Below, piece by piece: positions 33,893 through 41,100 of a stretch of 64,000 nt of DNA. The notes under the pieces were generated by a model. It was not told where the DNA came from and searched no databases. It saw only the letters and a program-made list of their open reading frames with translations. The DNA lies in NCBI GenBank assembly GCA_024653355.1, contig JANLFQ010000001.1, positions 766,576-830,575 of the forward strand, written 5' to 3'. This DNA is from a candidate division WOR-3 bacterium. Lineage in GTDB: Bacteria; Hydrothermota; Tepidihabitantia; Tepidihabitantales; Tepidihabitantaceae. Made by a program: the position numbers and the translations under genes. The stretch's first letter is position 1, and each line of letters starts with the position of its first letter.

Positions 33893-34540
33893 GTGACCAA
33901 AATCTACTACCTGGGCAAAACCGCGGTACGCGCCCTCGACGGCATCTCTTTATCAATTGAAAAAGGTGAGTATGTTGCCTTGATGGGCCCATCCGGTTCT
34001 GGTAAATCAACTCTTATGCACATCCTCGGCTGCCTTGACACACCAACAACGGGAAAATACCTGTTCAACGGTGCCGACACATCGCAACTCAGCGATACCG
34101 AACTCGCCCGCCTCCGCAACAAAGAGTTCGGTTTCGTATTCCAGAACTTCAACCTGCTGCCCCGGCTCTCCGCCCTTGCCAATGTTGAACTGCCCCTGCT
34201 CTACGCCGGGGTTGGGCGTAAAGAACGGCTGCGCCGTGCCACCGAACTGTTAACGATGGTTGGTCTCGGTGACCGGCTTCACCACCGCTCCAACGAACTT
34301 TCCGGGGGCGAAATGCAGCGGGTGGCGATTGCCCGCGCCCTTGCCAATCAGCCCGCGGTCATCCTTGCCGATGAGCCAACCGGCAATCTCGATTCCCGCA
34401 CCGGCAGTGAGATTATGCGCCTGTTTGACACCCTGGCACAGGAAGGCAACACCATTGTCCTTGTCACCCACGATAAAACAATCGCGGAGCATGCCCGGCG
34501 TACGATTAAACTCAAAGACGGCAAAGTCGTCGAGGAGTAA
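33893..34540 (+). CDS. MacB-type ABC transporter ATP-binding protein with an upstream in-frame amber codon
   Basis: 215 aa. Walker A GPSGSGKST, Q-loop FVFQNFNLLPRLSALANVEL, signature LSGGEMQRVAIA, Walker B VILADEPTGNLDSRTG and the switch His in VTHDK are all present, so the protein is a LolD/MacB-like ATPase. The N-terminus is odd: an upstream GTG at 33872 reads MLLKTE, then TAG at 33890-33892, then VTKIYYLGKTAVRALDGIS in the same frame. Relatives start like LLKTENVTKIY, so codon 7 is an amber stop and translation probably begins at GTG 33893, lacking the first beta-strand. Sequencing error or nonsense suppression are alternatives. Confidence 0.85.
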   Translation: MTKIYYLGKTAVRALDGISLSIEKGEYVALMGPSGSGKSTLMHILGCLDTPTTGKYLFNGADTSQLSDTELARLRNKEFGFVFQNFNLLPRLSALANVELPLLYAGVGRKERLRRATELLTMVGLGDRLHHRSNELSGGEMQRVAIARALANQPAVILADEPTGNLDSRTGSEIMRLFDTLAQEGNTIVLVTHDKTIAEHARRTIKLKDGKVVEE

Positions 34541-34543
34541 AAA

Positions 34544-35782
34544 GTGTCTCTCTGGGAACTTGGCAAACTTGCCCTGACCACCTTCCGCACCAATCGCCTG
34601 CGTTCCTTTTTAACCACACTCGGCATCATCATCGGTGTGATGACCGTCATCGCCATCGTTTCCTTGATTCAGGGGATGAACTACGAAGTTGAACGCCAGA
34701 TCAGTTCCCTTGGTTCCAATGTCATCTATTTGCAAAAAATCAACTGGGGAATGGGACGCATCGACTGGGACGAAATCAACCGCCGTCCTGACCTGACCCT
34801 TGACGATGCCAGCGCCATCGCCCGCCTCCCGATTGTTGAACGGGTGGCAGCGCTGCGCAACCGGACGGTCAATCGTCTTAACTACCGTAACCGCAAGGTA
34901 ACGGGCATCGAAATGGCTGGCATCACCCCGGCTTACGCTGCCACCGCCAACTACACGATTGAAACCGGGCGCTTCATCAACTCGGACGACAGTATGCGCA
35001 AACGACCGGTTTGTGTTATCGGTGGTTACATCGTTGACAACCTCTTCCCCGAAGAAGACCCGCTCGGCAAAAGACTTAACATTGAAGGGAAAACCTTCAC
35101 CATCATCGGCACGCTTGTCCGCAAGGGCTCCTTTTTAGGTCAGACCCAGGACAATGTCCTGTTCATCCCCCTGTCCACCTTCGAAAAAAGCTTCAAGCCC
35201 CAGGGTGGCTTTGGTGCCATCGCCCACAGCCTCGCCATCGTCATCGAACCAAAAAAAGGCGTGCCCATCGAACAGGCGATTGACCGCATCCGCGAACTGA
35301 TGCGTCGGCGCCATTCACTAGGCTACGACAAGCCGGACGACTTTGGAATCAACACCCAGGAGACGCTGCGCGAAATCTACAAAAACATCACCCGCGTTGC
35401 CTTCATCGTAATGATTGCGGTTGCCGCCATCTCGCTGCTTGTTGGTGGCATCGGTATTATGAATATAATGCTGGTTGCGGTCGCCGAGCGCACCCGGGAA
35501 ATTGGACTGCGTAAAGCCCTGGGTGCCACAACGCGCGACATCCTTTACCAGTTCCTCCTCGAATCGGTTTTTCTCGCCCTTGCCGGTGGCGCGGTGGGTA
35601 TTCTCCTTGGCATCGGTATCGCCAAAATCGTTGAACTCACCGCTCACCTCCGTGCCGCCGCCCCACTCTGGACCATTCTTCTGGGTTTTGGCTTCGCAGC
35701 CCTGGTCGGCATCTTCTTTGGCATCTACCCGGCGTCACGCGCGGCCCGGCTCGACCCAATCCAGGCGCTCCGTTACGAATAA
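34544..35782 (+). CDS. MacB-type ABC transporter permease (FtsX-like)
   Basis: 412 aa. It has an N-terminal membrane helix (FRTNRLRSFLTTLGIIIGVM and TVIAIVSLIQGM), a large periplasmic domain (about 45-280) and three C-terminal helices of the FtsX type: IVMIAVAAISLLVGGIGIMN, LESVFLALAGGAVGILLGIG and WTILLGFGFAALVGIFFGIY. The motif ERTREIGLRKALGATTRDIL is typical. It completes the TolC-MacA-MacB operon, which probably exports a lipid, peptide or lipoprotein. GTG at 34544 starts it after a GGAG site. Confidence 0.88.
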   Translation: MSLWELGKLALTTFRTNRLRSFLTTLGIIIGVMTVIAIVSLIQGMNYEVERQISSLGSNVIYLQKINWGMGRIDWDEINRRPDLTLDDASAIARLPIVERVAALRNRTVNRLNYRNRKVTGIEMAGITPAYAATANYTIETGRFINSDDSMRKRPVCVIGGYIVDNLFPEEDPLGKRLNIEGKTFTIIGTLVRKGSFLGQTQDNVLFIPLSTFEKSFKPQGGFGAIAHSLAIVIEPKKGVPIEQAIDRIRELMRRRHSLGYDKPDDFGINTQETLREIYKNITRVAFIVMIAVAAISLLVGGIGIMNIMLVAVAERTREIGLRKALGATTRDILYQFLLESVFLALAGGAVGILLGIGIAKIVELTAHLRAAAPLWTILLGFGFAALVGIFFGIYPASRAARLDPIQALRYE

Positions 35783-36416
35783 ACCCAATTGACCACCCAT
35801 CAGATTTCCTCCATAACATCGTAACCAACCTGACACATCCGGTTTTCAACATAAATAGAAATTAAGTATCCCGCTCCAAAACCAATGCCCTGTCAATCGG
35901 CTAATATCCCGCAAAAACCGATTTGCCTGCTTCCTGCAACAGGGAAATAAGAAAGACAAGTGCGTGTAAAGGTATTGTTCGGATTTAGCTTACCTCTCCG
36001 CTATAAGCAAAAACCCGATTCGCTTCTATAATTACAACAACCTCTCCCAACATCACCATACTGGATACTACTCCCGGAACGACCCCCTGGACCGTATGTC
36101 CCACAACACTAATCGCTTAACTGATTATTTCTGAATATGTTATAAAATTCGTTAACCATATCCATTTTCGGGGTCTAAACAGTTTAGCCCTGGGGTACAT
36201 TTATGATATTCAACCCTTTCCTGAATCGTTCAACCTCAAGCTCTGCCACCTCTGGTGCCAAAATATTAGACTTCGATTATAAAAGCACATTAATCTCCTC
36301 TACCAGGCAAAAAAAGCCGATTGCGCGCCTTTTCGTCCTTTTAAATATCTTTGCCCTGCTCAATTAGATGCATTATTTAACCAAAGATTAACCGATTTCG
36401 TGCCCGGGTCAAAAAC
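35783..36416. other. Long intergenic region with no recognised gene
   Basis: No ORF of note on either strand, lower GC than its neighbours, and no tRNA or rRNA signal. A short inverted repeat (CTAAAC-A-GTTTAG, near 36176-36188) is seen. It may be a remnant of a decayed gene after the export operon. The rpsR promoter begins at 36417. Confidence 0.4.
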
Positions 36417-36444
36417 TTGACTCACGGCGAAATTCGTTTATCCT
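36417..36444 (+). promoter_or_regulatory. rpsR operon promoter (leaderless)
   Basis: TTGACT (36417-36422), a 16-nt spacer and TATCCT (36439-36444). ATG 36452 follows after seven bases. Confidence 0.5.
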
Positions 36445-36451
36445 TCTCATA

Positions 36452-36682
36452 ATGAGTACAAAACGTTTTACTGTTAGAACAAGAGCCTGCCCTTACTGTG
36501 CTGAGGGCGTAACTCATATCGATTACAAAGACCCACGGCTTAAGGACTTTCTCACCGACAGGGGAAAAATCGTCTCTTCGCGCGTCTCCGGCTTGTGCGC
36601 CCGTCACCAGCGCCGACTGGCAAAAGCGATTAAACGGGCGCGGACCATGGGTTTACTACCCTTCATAACCATCCAGGTTTAA
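36452..36682 (+). CDS. rpsR: Small ribosomal subunit protein bS18
   Basis: 76 aa. The N-terminal CPYCAEG (Cys pair) replaces the usual single-Cys start and probably holds zinc; DYKDPRLKDFLTDRGKIVSSRVSGLCARHQRRLAKAIKRARTMGLLPF in pieces gives the bS18 fold. Usually it lies in an rpsF-ssb-rpsR-rplI operon; here rpsF and ssb are absent and rpsR is the first gene with a leaderless promoter. rplI follows eight bases later. Confidence 0.95.
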   Translation: MSTKRFTVRTRACPYCAEGVTHIDYKDPRLKDFLTDRGKIVSSRVSGLCARHQRRLAKAIKRARTMGLLPFITIQV

Positions 36683-36690
36683 CAGTAACT

Positions 36691-37140
36691 ATGAAGGTCA
36701 TTCTCCTCACCGATATCGAACGACTCGGCAAACAGGGTGAAGTGGTTGATGTCCGCGATGGTTTTGCCCGCAACTACCTCCTGCCCCGCAAACTGGCGAT
36801 AATTGCCGACGAAGGTAATATGCGCCAGCTGGAAAACATCCGGCAGCAGATTGCCACCCGCAACGCGCGCCAGACCAAACGGTTGATGACGGTCAGCGAA
36901 CAACTGGGACTGCTAACGCTGAAGGCAAAAATTCGTATGGGTGCCGAAGGCGCATTCGGCGCCATCACCAACGCCGACATTGCTGACCTGCTGGAGAAAG
37001 CGGGCCATAACATCGATAAGCACGCCATCGTGCTCGATGAACCGATAAAAGCGCCCGGCATCTATGACATCCCAATAAAATTAGGGCACGAAATAACCGC
37101 CACCGTAAAACTCTGGGTTGCCGAAGAAACGGTGGGTTAA
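36691..37140 (+). CDS. rplI: Large ribosomal subunit protein bL9
   Basis: 149 aa, standard length. The N-domain reads MKVILLTDIERLGKQGEVVD and VRDGFARNYLLPRKLA; the long connecting helix (about 45-75) and C-domain (GAEGAFGAITNADIADLLEK, ITATVKLWVAEE) follow. It binds 23S rRNA near L1. The start has only a weak site, so translation is probably coupled to rpsR. Confidence 0.95.
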   Translation: MKVILLTDIERLGKQGEVVDVRDGFARNYLLPRKLAIIADEGNMRQLENIRQQIATRNARQTKRLMTVSEQLGLLTLKAKIRMGAEGAFGAITNADIADLLEKAGHNIDKHAIVLDEPIKAPGIYDIPIKLGHEITATVKLWVAEETVG

Positions 37141-37179
37141 TCCCCAACCTGATGCTGCCCGCAAAGGCAGGTCCGAACC

Positions 37180-37662
37180 GTGATTGAAGTTCAAGTTGAA
37201 GCGGTCTTGATTGACAATGCGACCAATTCACCGGTTATGCTTTTGCGCGAGGTTAAAGGCGACCGGGTTTTGCCGGTTTTTATTGGCACTGCTGAGGCAT
37301 CAACCATCGCCTACGCCCTTGAAGGTATTCAATATGTCCGACCCCTGACGGTTGATTTGATGCGTAATCTAATCGTCGGAATGAACGGCAAGGTGGGGCG
37401 GGTTCTCATAACTAAACTGGAAAACGACACCTTCTATGCTGAACTGGTGATTGAAACCGGCGACCGGTTGATCGCAATTGATGCCCGGCCTTCTGATGCG
37501 GTGGGTCTTGCGCTCCGCACTGGTGCACCCATCTATGTGGAAAATGCGGTTATGGAGAGTGCCGGTCAGTTCCTCTCACCCGAAGATGAAGATAAACTGC
37601 GTTCGCTGCGCACCCGCTTAAGAGGTATTGACCCTGAAGAACCGGGCAACTTTCCACTTTAA
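37180..37662 (+). CDS. Bifunctional nuclease family protein (DUF151)
   Basis: 160 aa. The family opening VEAVLIDNATNSPVMLLREV and VLPVFIGTAEASTIAYALEG, and the late IDARPSDAVGLALRTGAPIYV are clear. The plant homologue has RNase and DNase activity; the bacterial role is not settled. It uses GTG at 37180, 39 bases after rplI, and lies just before tyrS in the same operon. Acidic tail residues (EDEDKLRSLRTRLRGIDPEE) follow. Confidence 0.85.
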   Translation: MIEVQVEAVLIDNATNSPVMLLREVKGDRVLPVFIGTAEASTIAYALEGIQYVRPLTVDLMRNLIVGMNGKVGRVLITKLENDTFYAELVIETGDRLIAIDARPSDAVGLALRTGAPIYVENAVMESAGQFLSPEDEDKLRSLRTRLRGIDPEEPGNFPL

Positions 37663-37668
37663 CCGCCT

Positions 37669-38877
37669 ATGGTTCAAGCCGAGATTGAACAGTTAAAAAG
37701 GGGCATCGACCGGCTGGAGACTGAAGCCGAACTGATCGAACTACTGCAACAATCCCGTGCCCGCGGTAAACCTTTGCGCATCAAACTTGGTATCGATGCC
37801 TCAGGTCCCGACATTCATCTGGGCTTTGCCGTGGTGCTACGCAAATTGCGACAGTTCCAGGACCTGGGCCATATCGCCGTACTGATTATCGGAGACTTCA
37901 CCGGGAAAATCGGCGACCCGACCGGTCGTTCGAAAACCCGTCCCCAGCTGACCGATGAACAGATTAAAGAAAATATGGCGCGCTACCGGGAACAGGTTTT
38001 TAAAATCCTTGACCCGAACCGATGTGAATTTCGTTACAACTCTGAATGGCTCGATGCGCTCAACGCCAGTGAGATTGTCAACATCGCCGCCCGTTACACC
38101 GTTGCCCGGCTGATTGAACGCGAGGACTTCAAAAACCGGCTCCAGCAAGGTGTCCCGCTATTCGTCCATGAACTGCTTTACCCGCTGTTTCAGGGCTACG
38201 ACTCGGTAATGGTTCAGGCTGATGTTGAACTGGGTGGCGCCGACCAGTACTGGAACCTGCTCGTCGGCCGGGAACTTCAAGCCCGCTTCGGGCAAAAACC
38301 CCAGGTCATTATGACATTACCCTTGCTTGTTGGCACCGACGGTAAAATGAAGATGTCTAAATCTTACGGCAACTATGTGGGCATCACCGAACCACCCCAG
38401 GAGATGTTTGGCAAGTTAATGTCTATTCCCGATGAGTTGATTTTAGACTACTTCCGCTTGACCACAACCAAGACCGAAGCGGAAATCAATCAGATTGCCC
38501 GGCGCCTTCAGGCGGGCGAAAACCCGCGGCACATCAAAGCGGAACTGGCAAAAGAGGTTGTCGCCCTCTACCACTCGCCCGCGGCAGCACAAATCGCCGC
38601 CGAAGAGTTTGACCGGGTATTTAAAGAAAAACAGGCGCCCAGCGAAATCCCGGAATATGTCCTGCCGCCGGAAGGAATCAACATTGTGGAACTGATTTCC
38701 CTGACCGGTCTTTTGCCTTCAAAAAGTGAGGCACGGCGGAAGTTGCAGGAAGGTGCCGTTTACCTCGACGGGCAACGGGTCGCGGACCCGAACTACCTGG
38801 TCAAAAACACCGGCAACCCGATGATACTTAAAGTGGGCAAGCGCCGGTTTCTGCGCCTCATTTCCCGCAACCCTTGA
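37669..38877 (+). CDS. tyrS: Tyrosyl-tRNA synthetase
   Basis: 402 aa, class I synthetase. The HIGH-like motif is SGPDIHLGFAVVLRKLRQ, the KMSKS motif is GKMKMSKSYGNYVG, and the C-terminal S4 domain contains LISLTGLLPSKSEARRKLQE. The tyrosine-binding region VMVQADVELGGADQYWNLLVG agrees. It resembles the TyrZ-like long group (about 400 aa) typical of many bacteria. The TGA stop at 38875-38877 is part of the -35 of the next promoter. Confidence 0.95.
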   Translation: MVQAEIEQLKRGIDRLETEAELIELLQQSRARGKPLRIKLGIDASGPDIHLGFAVVLRKLRQFQDLGHIAVLIIGDFTGKIGDPTGRSKTRPQLTDEQIKENMARYREQVFKILDPNRCEFRYNSEWLDALNASEIVNIAARYTVARLIEREDFKNRLQQGVPLFVHELLYPLFQGYDSVMVQADVELGGADQYWNLLVGRELQARFGQKPQVIMTLPLLVGTDGKMKMSKSYGNYVGITEPPQEMFGKLMSIPDELILDYFRLTTTKTEAEINQIARRLQAGENPRHIKAELAKEVVALYHSPAAAQIAAEEFDRVFKEKQAPSEIPEYVLPPEGINIVELISLTGLLPSKSEARRKLQEGAVYLDGQRVADPNYLVKNTGNPMILKVGKRRFLRLISRNP

Positions 38878-38901
38878 CTGTTGTCCTTATCGGTCTACAA
38901 T
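38874..38901 (+). promoter_or_regulatory. Promoter of the DUF3467 gene, -35 overlapping the tyrS stop
   Basis: TTGACT (38874-38879), a 16-nt spacer and TACAAT (38896-38901). A leader of about 14 nt holds AAGGAG before ATG 38922. Confidence 0.55.
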
Positions 38902-38921
38902 CTTAAAAAAGGAGAAGTTAG

Positions 38922-39233
38922 ATGAAAGACGAAGAAAGACAACCACCTCAAGGACCACCGGTTCAGGTGGAAATTGGAGAAAAAGAGTCAGAGGGGATTT
39001 ATTCCAACTTTGTTCTTATTGCCCATTCCGGTTCCGAATTCATAATTGACTTTGCCCGTATCCTCCCGGGATTACCAAAAGCCAAAGTGTTTGCCCGGAT
39101 TGTGATGACCCCCCAACATGCCGCACTGCTCCATGAGGCATTGGCGGAAAACATCAAAAAGTACGAAGCCCGATTTGGTAAAATAAAAGTTTACGGTCAA
39201 AAGGAAGAGACTGCCAAATCCCTTGGATTCTAA
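38922..39233 (+). CDS. DUF3467 domain protein
   Basis: 103 aa. It has an N-terminal polar stretch and then the compact DUF3467 pattern: YSNFVLIAHSGSEFIIDFAR, LPKAKVFARIVMTPQHAALL and HEALAENIKKYEARFGKI. The family is widespread in bacteria and archaea, with no known function. It has its own promoter and a good ribosome binding site, and overlaps the next gene's proposed TTG start by 11 bases. Confidence 0.85.
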   Translation: MKDEERQPPQGPPVQVEIGEKESEGIYSNFVLIAHSGSEFIIDFARILPGLPKAKVFARIVMTPQHAALLHEALAENIKKYEARFGKIKVYGQKEETAKSLGF

Positions 39234-40476
39234 TGGACCTGGCCCAGTGCCCGACATCCAATTTACCCTCCCCCCAACAATATGCCAGATAAGCCGGCTT
39301 ATCTGGCAGCAGGAGGGAAAAGCATTCCTGGTGGGCGGGCCAGTTCGTGATCTGCTTTTAAATCTTCCCTGTCCGGACTGGGATATTGCGGTCGACTTCG
39401 GCGTAAGGGAAAATCGGCTCCTGGTCGAGAGAAAAATGGCGCATCTTTTGCAAAAAACGGCTAACCATCTGAAGGGCAAATTTGTCTTCCATCGCCAATT
39501 TCTCACCGGCACCGTTACTTTACCAGACGAAAAGAAGATTGACATCTGCCACACCCGACGCGAATCTTACCTAAAACCGGCAACACTGCCCCGGGTTGCA
39601 CCGGCGGCGATTGACGACGACCTTGTCCGCCGCGACTTTACCATCAACGCCCTCGCCCTTGAGTTGACGCCTGATGGGACAACACTCATCGACCCTTTTC
39701 AGGGCCGACAAGACCTGAACCACCGGCTTGTGCGCATTCTCCACCCCAAAAGTTTCATCGACGACCCGACGCGCATATTTCGGGCAATTCGATTTGCCAT
39801 TCGGCTCGACTACCGCATTGAATCGGGCACCCTTTACCTTTTACGCGCTGCGGTAAAGGAACGCTACCCGGCACTTCTGACCCCAGAACGAATCCTCTAC
39901 GAGTTGCGCTGCATCCTCGCCGAATCTGCTGCCCTGAAAATGGTGGAAGCACTCCTAAGGGAAAATGTCCTAAAATCTTGCTGGACGCACTGGCATTTAG
40001 ACCGCACCCTATTATCCGGATTAAAAAAACTCGCCCGGCAAGGTGCCACACCAAAAGAACTCTTCTGCTATTTGCTCAGTTTTCTTCCCATAAACGAAAA
40101 ATTTCCCATCACCACCGAAGAACGCGACACCGCCTGGTTACTGCGCCATCTCAACCCGCTGCGGCGCCGGCTGATGCGGGCAAAACGCGCCAGCACAATC
40201 TACCATCTCCTTAAACCCGTTCCGGAAACCTTATTGTTGATTATGATGAAACTTGAAAAGCGGGCGATACAGAAGAAGTGCCGCCTGTTTTACCACCAAC
40301 TTCGGTTTATCAAACCTGAAACCAGTGCTGCCAGCCTGATTAACTGCGGCATTCCGCCTGGACCGGAAATCGGTCGGTTATTAAGACGCCTGCACAACGC
40401 CCGGTTAGACAAAAAAGTCCACACCCGGGAAGAAGAAATCAAGTTACTTAAACGCTGGATTGGCAAAGGTTGCTGA
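39223..40476 (+). CDS. CCA-adding tRNA nucleotidyltransferase/poly(A) polymerase family protein
   Basis: 417 aa. The nucleotidyltransferase core shows AFLVGGPVRDLLLNLPCPDW and the DxD in DWDIAVDFG, then DDDLVRRDFTINALALEL, and the RNA-binding FIDDPTRIFRAIRFAIRLDY. It most likely adds CCA to tRNA 3' ends; tRNA-Ala here has no encoded CCA, which fits. A poly(A) polymerase role is not excluded. The start is unclear: TTG 39223 overlapping DUF3467, or GTG 39247; neither has a strong site. A 26-bp perfect palindrome lies in codons 21-29. Confidence 0.85.
   Translation: MDSNGPGPVPDIQFTLPPTICQISRLIWQQEGKAFLVGGPVRDLLLNLPCPDWDIAVDFGVRENRLLVERKMAHLLQKTANHLKGKFVFHRQFLTGTVTLPDEKKIDICHTRRESYLKPATLPRVAPAAIDDDLVRRDFTINALALELTPDGTTLIDPFQGRQDLNHRLVRILHPKSFIDDPTRIFRAIRFAIRLDYRIESGTLYLLRAAVKERYPALLTPERILYELRCILAESAALKMVEALLRENVLKSCWTHWHLDRTLLSGLKKLARQGATPKELFCYLLSFLPINEKFPITTEERDTAWLLRHLNPLRRRLMRAKRASTIYHLLKPVPETLLLIMMKLEKRAIQKKCRLFYHQLRFIKPETSAASLINCGIPPGPEIGRLLRRLHNARLDKKVHTREEEIKLLKRWIGKGC
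39283..39308. repeat. 26-bp perfect palindrome in the 5' part of the cca gene
   Basis: The half site TGCCAGATAAGCC (39283-39295) is followed directly by its exact reverse complement (39296-39308), with no spacer. It could be an operator, a cruciform or a stem in mRNA near the start codon. It encodes CQISRLIW, so the conservation of both halves is not explained by protein alone. Confidence 0.8.
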
Positions 40477-41096
40477 TGGACTGGGGCGAACTTATCATCT
40501 CAGCACCGGCGATTCTCTTCGGATTAACAGTTCACGAGTTCAGTCACGGCTATGCCGCATTTATCCTTGGTGACCCGACCGCAAAACAGTCGGGTCGGCT
40601 CACACTCAATCCCCTGAAACATCTTGACCCGCTGGGCACAATTCTACTTTTTCTTCCCTGGACCCGCTTTGGCTGGGCAAAGCCGGTTCCCATAAACCCC
40701 AATAACTTTAAAAACCCGCTCCGGGATCTGGCAATCTCCGCCCTTGCTGGACCAATCGCCAACTTTCTCGTTGCCATCTTTGCCGGAATTGTTGCCCGCA
40801 TTCTGACCGCGGTGGGTGTAAATGGATTCGCCTGGAAATTAACAAGTTACTTCGTAATCATCAATCTTATCTTATGTTTTTTCAATCTCATTCCCCTACC
40901 ACCGCTTGACGGTTCACGGTTAATCTATTATCTTTTACCATCGGGACTTGCTGCCCGTTATGGCAGACTGGAACAGTCAAATTTTTTAAGTTTAATCGTG
41001 ATACTTGTGTTTGGTTTACCGCTATTCCGAATGTTTGTCTTTCCGATGGTACTGACAACCGCCCGGCTTCTGCTGGGCACCGGCGTTTGGTTTTAA
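40476..41096 (+). CDS. Site-2 protease-like M50 metallopeptidase
   Basis: 206 aa with about five membrane helices. The catalytic HEFSH (FGLTVHEFSHGYAAF; His20, Glu21, His24) lies in the first helix, and the third ligand region is FNLIPLPPLDGSRLIYYLLP. GDPTAKQSGRLTLNPLKHLDP is the cytoplasmic loop typical of the SpoIVFB/YwhC-like subgroup with no PDZ domain. It probably cleaves a membrane protein within the bilayer; the substrate is unknown. It begins at ATG 40476, overlapping the cca stop (TGATG). Confidence 0.9.
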   Translation: MDWGELIISAPAILFGLTVHEFSHGYAAFILGDPTAKQSGRLTLNPLKHLDPLGTILLFLPWTRFGWAKPVPINPNNFKNPLRDLAISALAGPIANFLVAIFAGIVARILTAVGVNGFAWKLTSYFVIINLILCFFNLIPLPPLDGSRLIYYLLPSGLAARYGRLEQSNFLSLIVILVFGLPLFRMFVFPMVLTTARLLLGTGVWF

Positions 41097-41100
41097 ACAT

